A DNA stretch of 55,815 bases from Bradyrhizobium sp. WSM1743 (GCF_000473065.1 NZ_AXAZ01000058.1:1-55815), one strand, 5' to 3'; shown: positions 24,992 to 34,251, numbered from the stretch's first letter. The notes: generated by a model from the sequence alone, not told the origin. Program-made: numbers and translations.

Positions 24992-25100
24992 CACTCACTC
25001 CAACGCAACTGTCGCAACCTCGCGATGCCCGCGCCGCCGCGCCGGGCCCGTCGCATGGTTACGGAACCAAGAACTTTTCGCGTCAGATTTATCGAGAGTT

Positions 25101-25150
25101 TTAAGTTAAAGGGCTGTTAAGTCGGGTTACCGCCCGCTTAACAGACTTAA
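25101..25150. promoter_or_regulatory. CtrA-like box inside a nested inverted repeat
   Basis: TTAA (25106-25109), seven bases, TTAA (25117-25120) matches the CtrA half-site spacing TTAA-N7-TTAA. The second half lies in a hairpin: CTGTTAAG (25114-25121) pairs with CTTAACAG (25137-25144), with an inner CGGG/CCCG pair. An outer TTAAGT/ACTTAA pair flanks it. It sits between the divergent barrel-protein and uvrC genes and could control either. Binding is inference. Confidence 0.45.
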
Positions 25151-25238
25151 GGAAGCGTTACCGGGAACTGGCTGCCATCCTGTGCGTGCCGCATGGCCGG
25201 AACTTCAAATCAGCGCCCCCAATACCTAAATTCGCCCC

Positions 25239-27299
25239 ATGGTTCACGATTCCTCCGACAATCAAGACGACCGCGCGCGCAAGTCGCCGCCGGCCGCTGC
25301 GAGCGACGCGCCGCCCGAGCGGCTGGCAGCGCCGGACGTCGATCCCGCGGCAGCAGGCGGCGACGACGAGGACGATGCGCTGCTGCCGGATATCCTGGAA
25401 GAGAGCGGCACGGTCGGCGAGGGCCCGCTGGCGATCGGTCACGAGGCGATCGAGCGCGCGGTTCGGCTCGCACCCACCTCCCCCGGCGTCTATCGCATGC
25501 TCAATGCGAGCGCCGACGTGCTCTATGTCGGCAAAGCCAAGAACGTCAAAAAGCGCCTGTCCAGCTATGCGCGCCAAAGTGCGCCGCTGCCGGCCCGCAT
25601 CCTGCGCATGATCGCCGCCACGGTGACCGTGGAGATCGTCTCGACCAACACCGAGACCGAGGCGCTGCTGCTGGAAGCCAACCTTATCAAGCAGCTGCGG
25701 CCGCGCTTCAACGTGCAGCTACGCGACGACAAGTCGTTTCCCTACATCCTGATCACCGGCGATCATTGGGCGCCGCAGATCCTCAAGCATCGCGGGGCGC
25801 AGACCCGGCCCGGGCGCTATTTCGGCCCATTCGCCTCCGCCGGCGCGGTCAACCGCACCATAACGGCGCTGCAGCGCGCGTTCCTGATCCGCTCCTGCAC
25901 CGATTCCTTCTTCGAGAGCCGCACCCGGCCCTGCCTGCTCTACCAGATCCGCCGCTGCGCCGGCCCCTGCACCCGCGAGATCGACTTCGGCGGCTACTCA
26001 ACGCTGGTGCGCGAGGCGAGCGACTTTCTGTCCGGCAAGAGCCATGCGGTGAAGCAGGAGCTCGCCGGCGAGATGGAGAAGGCGGCCAATGAGCTCGAAT
26101 TCGAGCGCGCCGCACTCTACCGCGACCGCCTCGCCGCACTGTCGGCGATCCAGTCGCAGCAGGGCATCAATCCGCGCACGGTGGAAGAAGCCGACGTGTT
26201 CGCCATCCACCAGGAGGGCGGCTTCTCCTGCGTCGAGGTGTTCTTCTTCCGCACCGGCCAGAACTGGGGCAACCGCGCCTACTTCCCACGCGCGGAAAAG
26301 AGCTTTACGCCGGAAGAAGTGCTCGGCTCGTTCCTCGCCCAGTTCTACGACGACAAGCCACCGCCGAAGAACATCCTGCTCTCGCACGAGATCGAGGAAT
26401 GCGAGCTGCTCGCCAATGCGCTCTCGATCAAGGCCGGCCACAAGGTCGAGGTCACCGCGCCCAAGCGCGGCGAGAAGAAGGAGCTCGTCACCCACGCGCT
26501 GACCAATGCGCGCGAGGCGCTCGGCCGCAAGCTCGCGGACACCGCGACGCAAAGCCGGCTGCTCGAGGCCATGGCCACGACGCTGAACCTGCCGCACCCG
26601 CCCAAGCGCATCGAGGTCTACGACAACAGCCACATCCAGGGCACCAATGCGGTCGGCGCCATGATCGTCGCCGGCCCCGACGGCTTTGTGAAAAACCAGT
26701 ACCGCAAGTTCAACATCAAGTCGGAAGGGATCACGCCCGGCGATGACTTCGCCATGATGCGCGAGGTGCTGGAGCGCCGCTTCAAGCGCCTGATCAATCC
26801 GCCCGAGGAGGGCGCGGCCAAGGCGAAGGACGACGACTTCCCGCAATGGCCGGACCTCGTCATCATCGATGGCGGCCGCGGCCAGCTCAATGCCGTCCGC
26901 GAGATCTTTGCCAATCTCGGGCTGACCCAGGTGTCGCTGATGTCGGTCGCCAAGGGACCGGACCGGGATGCCGGCCGCGAGACCCTGTTCATGCCGGAGC
27001 GCGAGGCGATCAAGCTGGAGCCGCGCGATCCCGTGCTCTATTTCATCCAGCGCCTGCGCGACGAGGCCCACCGCTTCGTCATCGGCTCGCACCGCAAGCT
27101 GCGCAAGAAGGACATCCGCGAAGCCGGCTTGCAGGAGATTCCGGGCATCGGCCCGTCACGCAAACGTGCCTTGCTGCACCATTTCGGAACCCTGAAGGAG
27201 ATCGAACGGGCCTCGATTGCCGATCTCGGCAAGGTTCCGGGGGTCAGCGCCGAGAGCGCGCGCAGGATTTTCGAATATTTCCATCCCCAGCCGGGATGA
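25239..27299 (+). CDS. uvrC: UvrABC excinuclease subunit C
   Basis: The 686-residue protein makes both incisions in nucleotide excision repair. The first 70 residues are an Asp/Glu/Ala-rich, probably disordered extension not needed in most UvrC. Then come the GIY-YIG domain (SPGVYRMLNASADVLYVGKAK), a UVR motif near 295, the RNase H-like endonuclease half (IEVYDNSHIQGTNAVGAM, IIDGGRGQL) and C-terminal helix-hairpin-helix repeats (IPGIGPSRKRALL). It is intact. Confidence 0.97.
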   Translation: MVHDSSDNQDDRARKSPPAAASDAPPERLAAPDVDPAAAGGDDEDDALLPDILEESGTVGEGPLAIGHEAIERAVRLAPTSPGVYRMLNASADVLYVGKAKNVKKRLSSYARQSAPLPARILRMIAATVTVEIVSTNTETEALLLEANLIKQLRPRFNVQLRDDKSFPYILITGDHWAPQILKHRGAQTRPGRYFGPFASAGAVNRTITALQRAFLIRSCTDSFFESRTRPCLLYQIRRCAGPCTREIDFGGYSTLVREASDFLSGKSHAVKQELAGEMEKAANELEFERAALYRDRLAALSAIQSQQGINPRTVEEADVFAIHQEGGFSCVEVFFFRTGQNWGNRAYFPRAEKSFTPEEVLGSFLAQFYDDKPPPKNILLSHEIEECELLANALSIKAGHKVEVTAPKRGEKKELVTHALTNAREALGRKLADTATQSRLLEAMATTLNLPHPPKRIEVYDNSHIQGTNAVGAMIVAGPDGFVKNQYRKFNIKSEGITPGDDFAMMREVLERRFKRLINPPEEGAAKAKDDDFPQWPDLVIIDGGRGQLNAVREIFANLGLTQVSLMSVAKGPDRDAGRETLFMPEREAIKLEPRDPVLYFIQRLRDEAHRFVIGSHRKLRKKDIREAGLQEIPGIGPSRKRALLHHFGTLKEIERASIADLGKVPGVSAESARRIFEYFHPQPG

Positions 27300-27396
27300 A
27301 CTAAAGGGGGACCGCGGTCATATGGTCGTTGCATCCTGCGCCCATCTGGGGAGCGGAACGGTTGACCTTGGGGCCCGAGCGGTATTGGTAGGACGG

Positions 27397-28014
27397 ATGA
27401 ACATCGCCACGACACGAGGGACCACCAGCCGCGCGATGTCCCTCCCCAACATCCTGACCTATGGCCGGATCGCCGCGATCCCGGTCGTGGTCGGATGCAT
27501 CTATGCGCAGTCGATTCTGGATCAGCCGCTCTGGCTGCGCTGGGTTGCGGTCGCCCTTTTCATTGCGGCCGGTGTGACCGATTACCTCGACGGCTATTAT
27601 GCGCGGATCTGGAATCAGCAATCGGCGTTCGGCCGGATGCTCGACCCGATCGCCGACAAGCTGCTGGTCGCCTCCTGCCTGCTGATGCTGGCCGCGGACG
27701 GCATCATCCACGGCTGGTCGCTGTGGGCCGCCATCGTGATCCTGTGCCGCGAGATCCTGGTTTCGGGCCTGCGCGAATACCTCGCCGCGCTGCGCGTCAG
27801 CGTGCCCGTGACCAAGCTCGCCAAATGGAAGACCACGGTCCAGCTCGTCGCCATCGGCTTCCTGCTTGCTGGGCCAGCCGGCGATGAGGTGGTGCCGGTC
27901 GTCTCGATGATTGGCCTCGCGCTGCTGTGGGCTTCGGCGATCCTCACCATCTACACCGGCTACGACTATTTCCGCGCCGGCATCCATCACCTCATCAAGG
28001 AGGACGAGGGATGA
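27397..28014 (+). CDS. pgsA: CDP-diacylglycerol-glycerol-3-phosphate 3-phosphatidyltransferase
   Basis: The 205-residue inner-membrane enzyme makes phosphatidylglycerol phosphate. The CDP-alcohol phosphotransferase signature is complete: Asp65-Gly66, Ala69-Arg70, Gly79, Asp83 and Asp87 in DGYYAR...GRMLDPIAD. About six hydrophobic segments are seen. ATG 27397 is chosen; ATG 27436 is an alternative. Its stop overlaps the moaD start by four bases. Its product also supplies the lipid donor used by Lgt. Confidence 0.95.
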   Translation: MNIATTRGTTSRAMSLPNILTYGRIAAIPVVVGCIYAQSILDQPLWLRWVAVALFIAAGVTDYLDGYYARIWNQQSAFGRMLDPIADKLLVASCLLMLAADGIIHGWSLWAAIVILCREILVSGLREYLAALRVSVPVTKLAKWKTTVQLVAIGFLLAGPAGDEVVPVVSMIGLALLWASAILTIYTGYDYFRAGIHHLIKEDEG

Positions 28015-28262
28015 AGGTGAAGTATTTCGCCTGGGTGCGCGAGCGCGTCGGCAAGGCCGAAGAGACGATCGAGCCGCCCGCAAGCGTGCGCACCGTCGAG
28101 GAGCTGATCGCCTGGCTCTCCGGCCAAAGCGAGGCCTATGCGTATGCGTTCGAGAAGCCGAAGGTGATCCGCACCGCAATCGACCACGCCCACGTCAAAT
28201 CAGACGCCGCGATCGCGGGCGCCCGCGAGATCGCGTTCTTCCCGCCGATGACCGGCGGCTAG
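28011..28262 (+). CDS. moaD: Molybdopterin synthase small subunit MoaD
   Basis: The 83-residue ubiquitin-like protein ends in FFPPMTGG; the C-terminal Gly-Gly is thiocarboxylated and donates sulfur to precursor Z. It starts with the fold-typical MKVKYFAWVRERVGKAEE. It overlaps pgsA by ATGA and is followed four bases later by moaE, its partner subunit. Confidence 0.95.
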   Translation: MKVKYFAWVRERVGKAEETIEPPASVRTVEELIAWLSGQSEAYAYAFEKPKVIRTAIDHAHVKSDAAIAGAREIAFFPPMTGG

Positions 28263-28266
28263 GCTC

Positions 28267-28734
28267 ATGACCTGCCCTGTCACCATCCGTATCCAGGAAG
28301 ACGATTTCGACATCGCGCGCGAGATCGCGATCCTGACCGACAGCCGGACCGATATCGGCGCGGTCGTGAGCTTTTCCGGCATTTGCCGCGCCGACGAGGA
28401 TAGCGCGAAGATCGCCGCGCTCACGCTCGAACATTATCCCGGCATGGCGGAGGAAGAGATCAGGCGTCACGCCGACGAGGCCATTTCGCGCTGGCCGCTC
28501 AACGGCGTCACGGTGATCCATCGCGTCGGCCGCTTCATGCCCGGCCAGAACATCGTGCTGGTGCTGACCGCCTCGCAGCACCGACAGGCCGCGTTCCAGG
28601 CGGCCGAGTTCCTGATGGACTATCTCAAGACCAGTGCGCCGTTCTGGAAGAAGGAAGAGAGCGCCACCGGCACCGGCTGGGTCGAGGCCCACGCCCGTGA
28701 CGACGAAGCCGCCGCGCGCTGGACGAAATCCTGA
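28267..28734 (+). CDS. moaE: Molybdopterin synthase catalytic subunit MoaE
   Basis: The 155-residue protein has GAVVSFSGICRADE, LEHYPGMAEEEI, IHRVGRFMPGQNIVLV and the active-site region APFWKKEES with its lysines. With MoaD it converts cyclic pyranopterin monophosphate to molybdopterin in the cytoplasm. Its stop shares one base with the prmB start (TGATG). Confidence 0.96.
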   Translation: MTCPVTIRIQEDDFDIAREIAILTDSRTDIGAVVSFSGICRADEDSAKIAALTLEHYPGMAEEEIRRHADEAISRWPLNGVTVIHRVGRFMPGQNIVLVLTASQHRQAAFQAAEFLMDYLKTSAPFWKKEESATGTGWVEAHARDDEAAARWTKS

Positions 28735-29693
28735 TGGCAAGAGCCTCCAAAAAAACCGCGCGCGGCCGCGCCGCGCCGAAGCTTGCGAAAGTCGGACGCG
28801 GCGAGCTTCTCACGCTACTCGACTTCGTCCGCTATGCCGTGAGCCGTTTCGTCGAAGCCAAGCTCGCCTTCGCCCATGGCACCACCGATCCGGTCGCGGA
28901 AGCCGTTTTCCTGGTCTGCGAGGCGCTCCATCTCAATCCCGACCAGTTCGAGGGCTTTGCCCACGCGCGCGTCACGGCCGCAGAAGGCAAGACCATCCTC
29001 GACCTCATCCATCAGCGCGTCACGACGCGCAAGCCGGCCGCCTATCTCGTCAACAAGATCTATATGCGCGGCTTGCCCTTTTACGTGGACGAGCGCGTGA
29101 TCGTTCCGCGCTCCTTCATCGGCGAGCTGCTGGATTCGCATTTCGGCGCCGACGGCGAGGCCGGCTCGCTGATCGACGATCCCACGGCTGTCGCGCGCGT
29201 GCTCGATCTCTGCACGGGGTCGGGATGCCTCGCGATCCTCGCCGCGCATCATTTCCCGAATGCTGCGGTCGATGCCGTCGACATCTCCAAGGGTGCACTT
29301 GAAGTTGCCGCCCGCAATGTCGGCGAATACGGGCTCGCGGATCGGATCAGCCTCTATCGCGGCGACCTGTTCGCCCCGCTCGGCGACAACAGATACGACC
29401 TGATCATCACCAATCCGCCTTACGTCGACGCCGAAGGCATGGCGGCGCTGCCGCCGGAGTGCCGGGCCGAGCCGAAGCTCGCGTTCGACGGCGGCGCCGA
29501 CGGTCTCGACGTGGTGCGCCGCATCCTGCGCGATGCGCCCGGTCACCTGACGCCGGACGGCGGTCTGATCTGCGAGATCGGCCGCGGCCGCGAGCTGGCC
29601 GACGCGGCCTTTCCGGAATTGCCGCTGCTCTGGCTCGACACCGAAGATTCCGAGGGCGAGGTGTTCTGGATCGCAGCCGCCGATCTTGGCTAG
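28734..29693 (+). CDS. prmB: Ribosomal protein L3 N5-glutamine methyltransferase PrmB
   Basis: The 319-residue protein has a helical N-terminal substrate domain, the SAM motif DLCTGSGCLAI (about 158-168) and NPPY at 227-230, the glutamine-amide methylation signature. IVPRSFIGELL before the methylase domain distinguishes PrmB from PrmC. It is coupled to moaE by a 1-base overlap, although their functions are unrelated. Confidence 0.94.
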   Translation: MARASKKTARGRAAPKLAKVGRGELLTLLDFVRYAVSRFVEAKLAFAHGTTDPVAEAVFLVCEALHLNPDQFEGFAHARVTAAEGKTILDLIHQRVTTRKPAAYLVNKIYMRGLPFYVDERVIVPRSFIGELLDSHFGADGEAGSLIDDPTAVARVLDLCTGSGCLAILAAHHFPNAAVDAVDISKGALEVAARNVGEYGLADRISLYRGDLFAPLGDNRYDLIITNPPYVDAEGMAALPPECRAEPKLAFDGGADGLDVVRRILRDAPGHLTPDGGLICEIGRGRELADAAFPELPLLWLDTEDSEGEVFWIAAADLG

Positions 29694-29782
29694 CCTCTGC
29701 GACGTGTGCGCTTCCTCGGAACAAGTCAAATACCGCCACGTTCATCCTCCGATGCATTTTTTCGCTCTCGGAGGATGTCCGC

Positions 29783-30397
29783 ATGCTCGCGCCATCGGGC
29801 GAATTGCTGCGCGCCGGCATGGCGCTCAAGCTCAACCACCTCAAACGCGCCGCTCAATCCTATCTGCGTGACCAGACCAGCCAGGCCACCGGCAAGGTGA
29901 CATCTTACGCGGTGGCCGGCGGACTGTTCGCAGTCGCGGGCCTGTTCGTTATCGCAGCATTCTTCGTCGCGCTGATGGCCTTGTACCGCTGGGTCGCCAT
30001 CACCTACGGGCAATTCTGGGGTTTTGGCGCCGTCGGCGCAGTGCTGCTGGTGCTGGCTGCGGTCTGTGCCGGGGTGGCGATGGCGCAGATGAGGCGCAAG
30101 CCCAAGCCGATCGTGCCGCTTGCGAGCCGCCTGCGCGCGGCGGTCGCGACGCCGCGGATCCCGCGCGGAACGGTCACGCAGGCGGTGAAGGAGGTGGCAA
30201 CGACGATTCCCCTCGTGCCGCTCGCGCCGGGGGAACGCGGTCATGGCAGCAAAGCTTTTGGCAGGAAGCCTTATGGCAGCACGGCTTGGCCGGTCCGCGC
30301 CAACCGACCCGTGCAACTTGGCCTGATGCTCGCGGCGGTCGGCCTGGTCGGGTTGGCCGCCCGGAGGCGGCGCCACAGGCACAGTCTGGAGGCGTGA
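29783..30397 (+). CDS. Holin-like (Actinobacterial phage holin 3_6 type) membrane protein
   Basis: The 204-residue protein starts at ATG 29783 after a GGAGG site. It has two hydrophobic helices, about 43-70 and 76-97, then a basic tail (MRRKPKPIV) and a third short hydrophobic stretch near the C-terminus before a poly-Arg end. The layout resembles the phage_holin_3_6 family of non-phage membrane proteins with unknown role. Its stop overlaps the next gene's start (TGATG). Confidence 0.7.
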   Translation: MLAPSGELLRAGMALKLNHLKRAAQSYLRDQTSQATGKVTSYAVAGGLFAVAGLFVIAAFFVALMALYRWVAITYGQFWGFGAVGAVLLVLAAVCAGVAMAQMRRKPKPIVPLASRLRAAVATPRIPRGTVTQAVKEVATTIPLVPLAPGERGHGSKAFGRKPYGSTAWPVRANRPVQLGLMLAAVGLVGLAARRRRHRHSLEA

Positions 30398-31527
30398 TGC
30401 TGGCGCGCCGCTCCGAACCGATCGACTCCTGGCTCCTAGTGGCGGCGACGGCCATCTTCGTGCTGACGGCGGAGCGCTACTTTCAGGATTCCGGCCTGAT
30501 CCGGTTGGGGCCTCCGCAGGACCACCGCAAAGCCGAAGCGAATTCACCGGAAACGAACCCGGCGGGCGCCGCCGCGCAACCCGGCCGCGGTCGCCGGGCG
30601 AAAAGTCCATTCGAAATTCCCTGGTCGGGCTGGAAGGATATTTTCTGGCGGACCTATCAGCGCATCGACGAGGATCGCCTGCTTGCGACGGCGGGCGGTG
30701 TCGTCTTCTTCGGGCTGCTCGCGCTCTTCCCCGCAGTCACCGCGCTCGTCTCCTCTTATGCCCTGTTCGCCGATCCCGCGACGATCAGCGCCAACCTCCA
30801 GACGCTTGCGACCATGCTGCCCGAGGGCTCGTTCCAGATCGTCGAAGACCAGGTCGCGCGCGTGGTGTCGAACGGCAATGCGACGCTCGGTGTCACGTTC
30901 CTGTTCGGCCTGCTGCTTGCGATCTGGAGCGCCAATGCCGGTGTCAAGGCGATCTTTGACGCCCTCAACGTCGCCTATGAGGAACGCGAGAAGCGCAGCT
31001 TCATCCGGCTGAACATGGTCTCGCTGGCCTTCACCGTCGGCGGCATCGTGGCGCTGCTGTTGATGGTGGCGGCCGTCGTCGCCTTCCCGCTTGCGCTCAA
31101 TCATCTCGGCATGGCGCCCGAAAGCAAGCTGATCGTCGCGCTCGCACGATGGCCGCTGCTGTTCCTGATCCTGCTGGTCGCACTCGCCATCCTCTACCGC
31201 TTCGCGCCCAGCCGTGACGCGCCGCGCTGGCAATGGCTGAGCCTCGGCGCCGTGACGGCCGCGATCCTCTGGATCGCCGGTTCGGCGCTGCTGTCCTGGT
31301 ACCTCTCGGAATTCGCCAATTACAATGCGACCTACGGCTCTCTGGGCGCTGCGATCGGCCTGATGACGTGGATGTGGATGTCGGCGATCGTCATCATGTT
31401 CGGCGCCGAGCTGAATTCGGAGATCGAGCGGCAGACGCTGCGCGACACCACCACCGGACGGCCGAAGCCGCTCGGCAGCCGCGAAGCCGTCTCGGCCGAC
31501 ACGGTCGGCGCCACTGGGCCATTTTGA
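30397..31527 (+). CDS. YihY/BrkB-family membrane protein
   Basis: The 376-residue protein has an N-terminal single hydrophobic stretch and a disordered linker. From about residue 95 it has the BrkB domain with LATAGGVVFFGLLALFPAVTAL, six hydrophobic helices and the YGSLGAAIGLMTWMW region followed by FGAELNSEIE. The family was once misnamed RNase BN; the transported species or role is unknown. It is translationally coupled to the holin-like gene. Confidence 0.9.
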   Translation: MLARRSEPIDSWLLVAATAIFVLTAERYFQDSGLIRLGPPQDHRKAEANSPETNPAGAAAQPGRGRRAKSPFEIPWSGWKDIFWRTYQRIDEDRLLATAGGVVFFGLLALFPAVTALVSSYALFADPATISANLQTLATMLPEGSFQIVEDQVARVVSNGNATLGVTFLFGLLLAIWSANAGVKAIFDALNVAYEEREKRSFIRLNMVSLAFTVGGIVALLLMVAAVVAFPLALNHLGMAPESKLIVALARWPLLFLILLVALAILYRFAPSRDAPRWQWLSLGAVTAAILWIAGSALLSWYLSEFANYNATYGSLGAAIGLMTWMWMSAIVIMFGAELNSEIERQTLRDTTTGRPKPLGSREAVSADTVGATGPF

Positions 31528-31534
31528 TCGGTGG

Positions 31535-31561
31535 CGGTCAGGCCGGAGGCCGGCCTGACCG
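31535..31561. terminator. Hairpin between convergent brkB-type and methyltransferase genes
   Basis: CGGTCAGGCCGG (31535-31546) pairs perfectly with CCGGCCTGACCG (31550-31561) around loop AGG, giving a 12-bp stem. No T run follows on either strand, so it is a strong hairpin rather than a textbook terminator. It sits midway between two convergent stop codons. Confidence 0.65.
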
Positions 31562-31575
31562 CATCTCAGGCGCTG

Positions 31576-32415
31576 TCAGCGCTTGGTGATCACGGCTTCC
31601 AGATATTCGCTGTGCACCACGATCGTGCCATCGTCGGCGTGGTTGAATTCCCCGAGCAGCGCCAGGAGATCGCGCGTCAGCGCCGCTTGGCCGGTTTCGT
31701 CGAGCGCGGCAAACGCCTTCAGCGTCGGCCCGTAGAAGGTCTTGAAGATTTCGAGCCAGTGCTCCGGCGAGCGATAGCGGAACACGAACATGCGCGGCTC
31801 GGCAACGATCTCGGAAGCCTGGCTCGCGAACATCTCTTCCAGCCGCGCCACCGTACCCCACAGCGCCGGTGACTTCACCCCCGCCGGCGGCGGCAGATGC
31901 TTGCCGATGGTCTTGAACAGCTGGCCGATGAAACCTTGCGGCGTCCAGTTGGCGAGGCCGATCTTGCCGCCGGATTTGCAGACCCGCGCGAGCTCGGAGG
32001 CCGCCTTGTCCTGGTCCGGCGTGAACATCACGCCGAAGGTCGAGAGCACGACGTCGTAGCTGGCGTCGGCAAACGGCAGCGCTTCGGCATCCGCCTCGCG
32101 GAACTCAACCACGAGATGTTCGGCCGCAGCGCGCTCGCGCCCGCGCTTGAGCAGCGCCGGCACGTAGTCGGTGGATGTGACGTCGCACCAGCGCCGCGCC
32201 GCCGCCAGCGTCGCATTGCCGTTGCCGGCGGCGACGTCCAGCACCTTGCTGCCGGCGCGTAAGTCGATTGCCTCACAGAGCTGCTCGCCGACGATCTGCA
32301 AGGTGGTGCCGACCACGGCATAGTCGCCCGATGACCAGGCGCCGTGCTGGCGCTGCTTGACGGCGGCAAGATCAGGTTGGGCTGCGGCTGGCTTGAGCGC
32401 GGCGGATGTCGACAT
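31576..32415 (-). CDS. Class I SAM-dependent methyltransferase (UbiE-like)
   Basis: The 279-residue protein has the SAM-binding VLDVAAGNGNATLAAARR near residue 58, a DYVPALL acidic loop and EADAEALPFADASYDVVLSTFGVMF, the UbiE/Coq5 and sterol-methyltransferase pattern. The N-terminal HGAWSSGDYAVVG is typical of a subgroup of unknown substrate. It stands alone on the minus strand. A specific substrate cannot be assigned. Confidence 0.85.
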   Translation of the reverse strand: MSTSAALKPAAAQPDLAAVKQRQHGAWSSGDYAVVGTTLQIVGEQLCEAIDLRAGSKVLDVAAGNGNATLAAARRWCDVTSTDYVPALLKRGRERAAAEHLVVEFREADAEALPFADASYDVVLSTFGVMFTPDQDKAASELARVCKSGGKIGLANWTPQGFIGQLFKTIGKHLPPPAGVKSPALWGTVARLEEMFASQASEIVAEPRMFVFRYRSPEHWLEIFKTFYGPTLKAFAALDETGQAALTRDLLALLGEFNHADDGTIVVHSEYLEAVITKR

Positions 32416-32760
32416 GGCAATCTCCTGCGGTTGAAGACGCCGGGACGATAGGGCGCATGCGGCTCGCTGGCCTTGAGGGCGGCGTGATTTTACGCTGAGA
32501 GCGCCTTGATTTCCGCGCGGGAGCCGGAGAGGAGGTGTGACGTCTCTGTTCGAGGACTTCCTGCTCGATCCCGAGCCTGACCGGCTACCTCGAAGGCTTT
32601 CGCCGCGCGGGCCTGAGAGGCTCCGAGACAGTCGCTATCCCCTCGAATCAACAATGATGTTAGGGTCATGCATTCTAGGGAAGCATGAGGCGTGACGGGT
32701 TCGGACGCGGCCCGTGCTTTCCCGGGGTGAGGCAGTCAGCTCTTGAGGCGAACGCGCGGC
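32416..32760. other. Intergenic region with a possible decayed coding remnant
   Basis: About 345 bases between divergent genes. From 32537 a short plus frame (GTG, then LFEDFLLDPE) would run on into LTGYLEGFRRAGL if one C near 32570 were removed, suggesting a frameshifted gene tail ending near 32655. The rest must contain promoters for both neighbours. No family is recognised. Confidence 0.3.
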
Positions 32761-34236
32761 ATGATTCGCATTTCGACGATCTTCATCGCCATCTGCATGG
32801 TCCTGGTCGCGGCCTCGCTCGGGCTCGCGCTCTATTCGGTCGCCGGCATCAGCGGAACGGAATCGGCGATCGTGGCGCTGACCGCGCTGACCTTCCTGAT
32901 CCTCTACAACGCCGTGTCGATGCGGCTGCGCGACCGCAGCGACGTCGGCGGCCAGATTGCCGACCTCTCGCGGGGCACCGCCGACCTCGCCCGCCAGGTG
33001 GCCGAGTTCGGGCGCCGGTTAGCTGCGATCGAGGGCCGCATCGCCTCGTCCAATTCGGCCAATTCCGACCGCGTCCAGTCGGTGATCGGCGAGATCAACG
33101 AGCTGGGCGGATTGGTCAGGCAGCTCGCCACCACCGTGGCTGCTCATGAGGATCTGCTGGCCGGCAACGCGCCGGCGCCAGCTCCCGCCCCGGTCACGAC
33201 GCCCGAGCCGGAGACGCCGATCGATCTGGCTGACGCCTTCAAGGAGAAGCCGGTCGCCCCTCCTCCGCTTCCCGTGCCGCCGCCGCGGCCGGCGCCGGCG
33301 GTTCAGGCCCAACCCGCCAACCCGGTCCAGGCCGGCAACGGACGCAACCAGACCCAGTTGCTGGCGACGCTGCGCAATGCAATCGACGAGAACCGCATCG
33401 ACATCTTCCTGCAGCCGATGGTGACGCTGCCGCAGCGCAAGGTGCGGTTCTACGAGGCGGTGACGCGCCTGCGTGACGAGCGCGACCAGCTGATCGCCGC
33501 CGAGGAGTTCATCAGCATCGCGGAAGCCTCCGGGCTGATCGGGCGCATCGACAACATGGTGATGCTGCGCTGCGTGCAGGTGCTGCGGCGCCTGATGGTT
33601 CGCAACAAGGACGTCGGCGTGTTCTGCAACGTCGCGGCCTCCACGCTGGGCAATTCCACCACCTTCGCGCAATGCCTCGACTTCCTCGAAGCCAACCGCG
33701 CGCTGGCGCCCTCGCTGGTGCTGGAGTTCAAGCAGTCGACGTTCCGCAATCTCGGCCCGGCGGAGACCGAGAACCTCGCTGCGCTCGCCCAGCGCGGCTT
33801 CCGCTTCTCGATCGACCATGTCACGGATCTACGCATCGAGCCGCGCGAGCTGGCCGATCGCGGGGTACGCTTCATCAAGGTGCCGGCCACGCTGCTGCTC
33901 GACCCCAGGCAGGCCTCGACCTCCGACATCCATCCGTCCGACCTCTCAGACCTGCTCGGCCGCTTCGGCATCGACCTGATCGCCGAGCGGATCGAGGGCG
34001 AGCGCGCCGTGGTCGACCTGCTCGACTACGACGTGCGGTTCGGCCAGGGGTTTCTGTTCGCGCCGCCCCGACCATTGCGGCCGGAGGGAGCATCTGCTAC
34101 CGCCGGTGCGCCGCCGAACCAGGCGAAAGACATTCAGGGACCTCATGGCTCCGGCACACCAAGCTCAGGCGCGACGTCTTCTGCGCCTCCGCCACAACGC
34201 ATCACCGGCAACGCGGCGCTCGCGCGCCGCATCTGA
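32761..34236 (+). CDS. TipF-like membrane protein with degenerate EAL domain
   Basis: The 491-residue protein has two N-terminal transmembrane helices (about 5-28 and 35-52), a coiled coil (60-130), a Pro-rich linker (135-190) and an EAL-type domain (198-450). Catalytic signatures are altered: EAL reads YEAVTRL, the metal motif DDFGTG reads IDHVTD and the KxD motif reads KVPATLL. It is therefore probably a non-hydrolysing EAL protein. This architecture matches Caulobacter TipF, a c-di-GMP receptor for flagellar assembly; the assignment is inference. Confidence 0.8.
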   Translation: MIRISTIFIAICMVLVAASLGLALYSVAGISGTESAIVALTALTFLILYNAVSMRLRDRSDVGGQIADLSRGTADLARQVAEFGRRLAAIEGRIASSNSANSDRVQSVIGEINELGGLVRQLATTVAAHEDLLAGNAPAPAPAPVTTPEPETPIDLADAFKEKPVAPPPLPVPPPRPAPAVQAQPANPVQAGNGRNQTQLLATLRNAIDENRIDIFLQPMVTLPQRKVRFYEAVTRLRDERDQLIAAEEFISIAEASGLIGRIDNMVMLRCVQVLRRLMVRNKDVGVFCNVAASTLGNSTTFAQCLDFLEANRALAPSLVLEFKQSTFRNLGPAETENLAALAQRGFRFSIDHVTDLRIEPRELADRGVRFIKVPATLLLDPRQASTSDIHPSDLSDLLGRFGIDLIAERIEGERAVVDLLDYDVRFGQGFLFAPPRPLRPEGASATAGAPPNQAKDIQGPHGSGTPSSGATSSAPPPQRITGNAALARRI

Positions 34237-34251
34237 TCGGCCGCGCGCATC

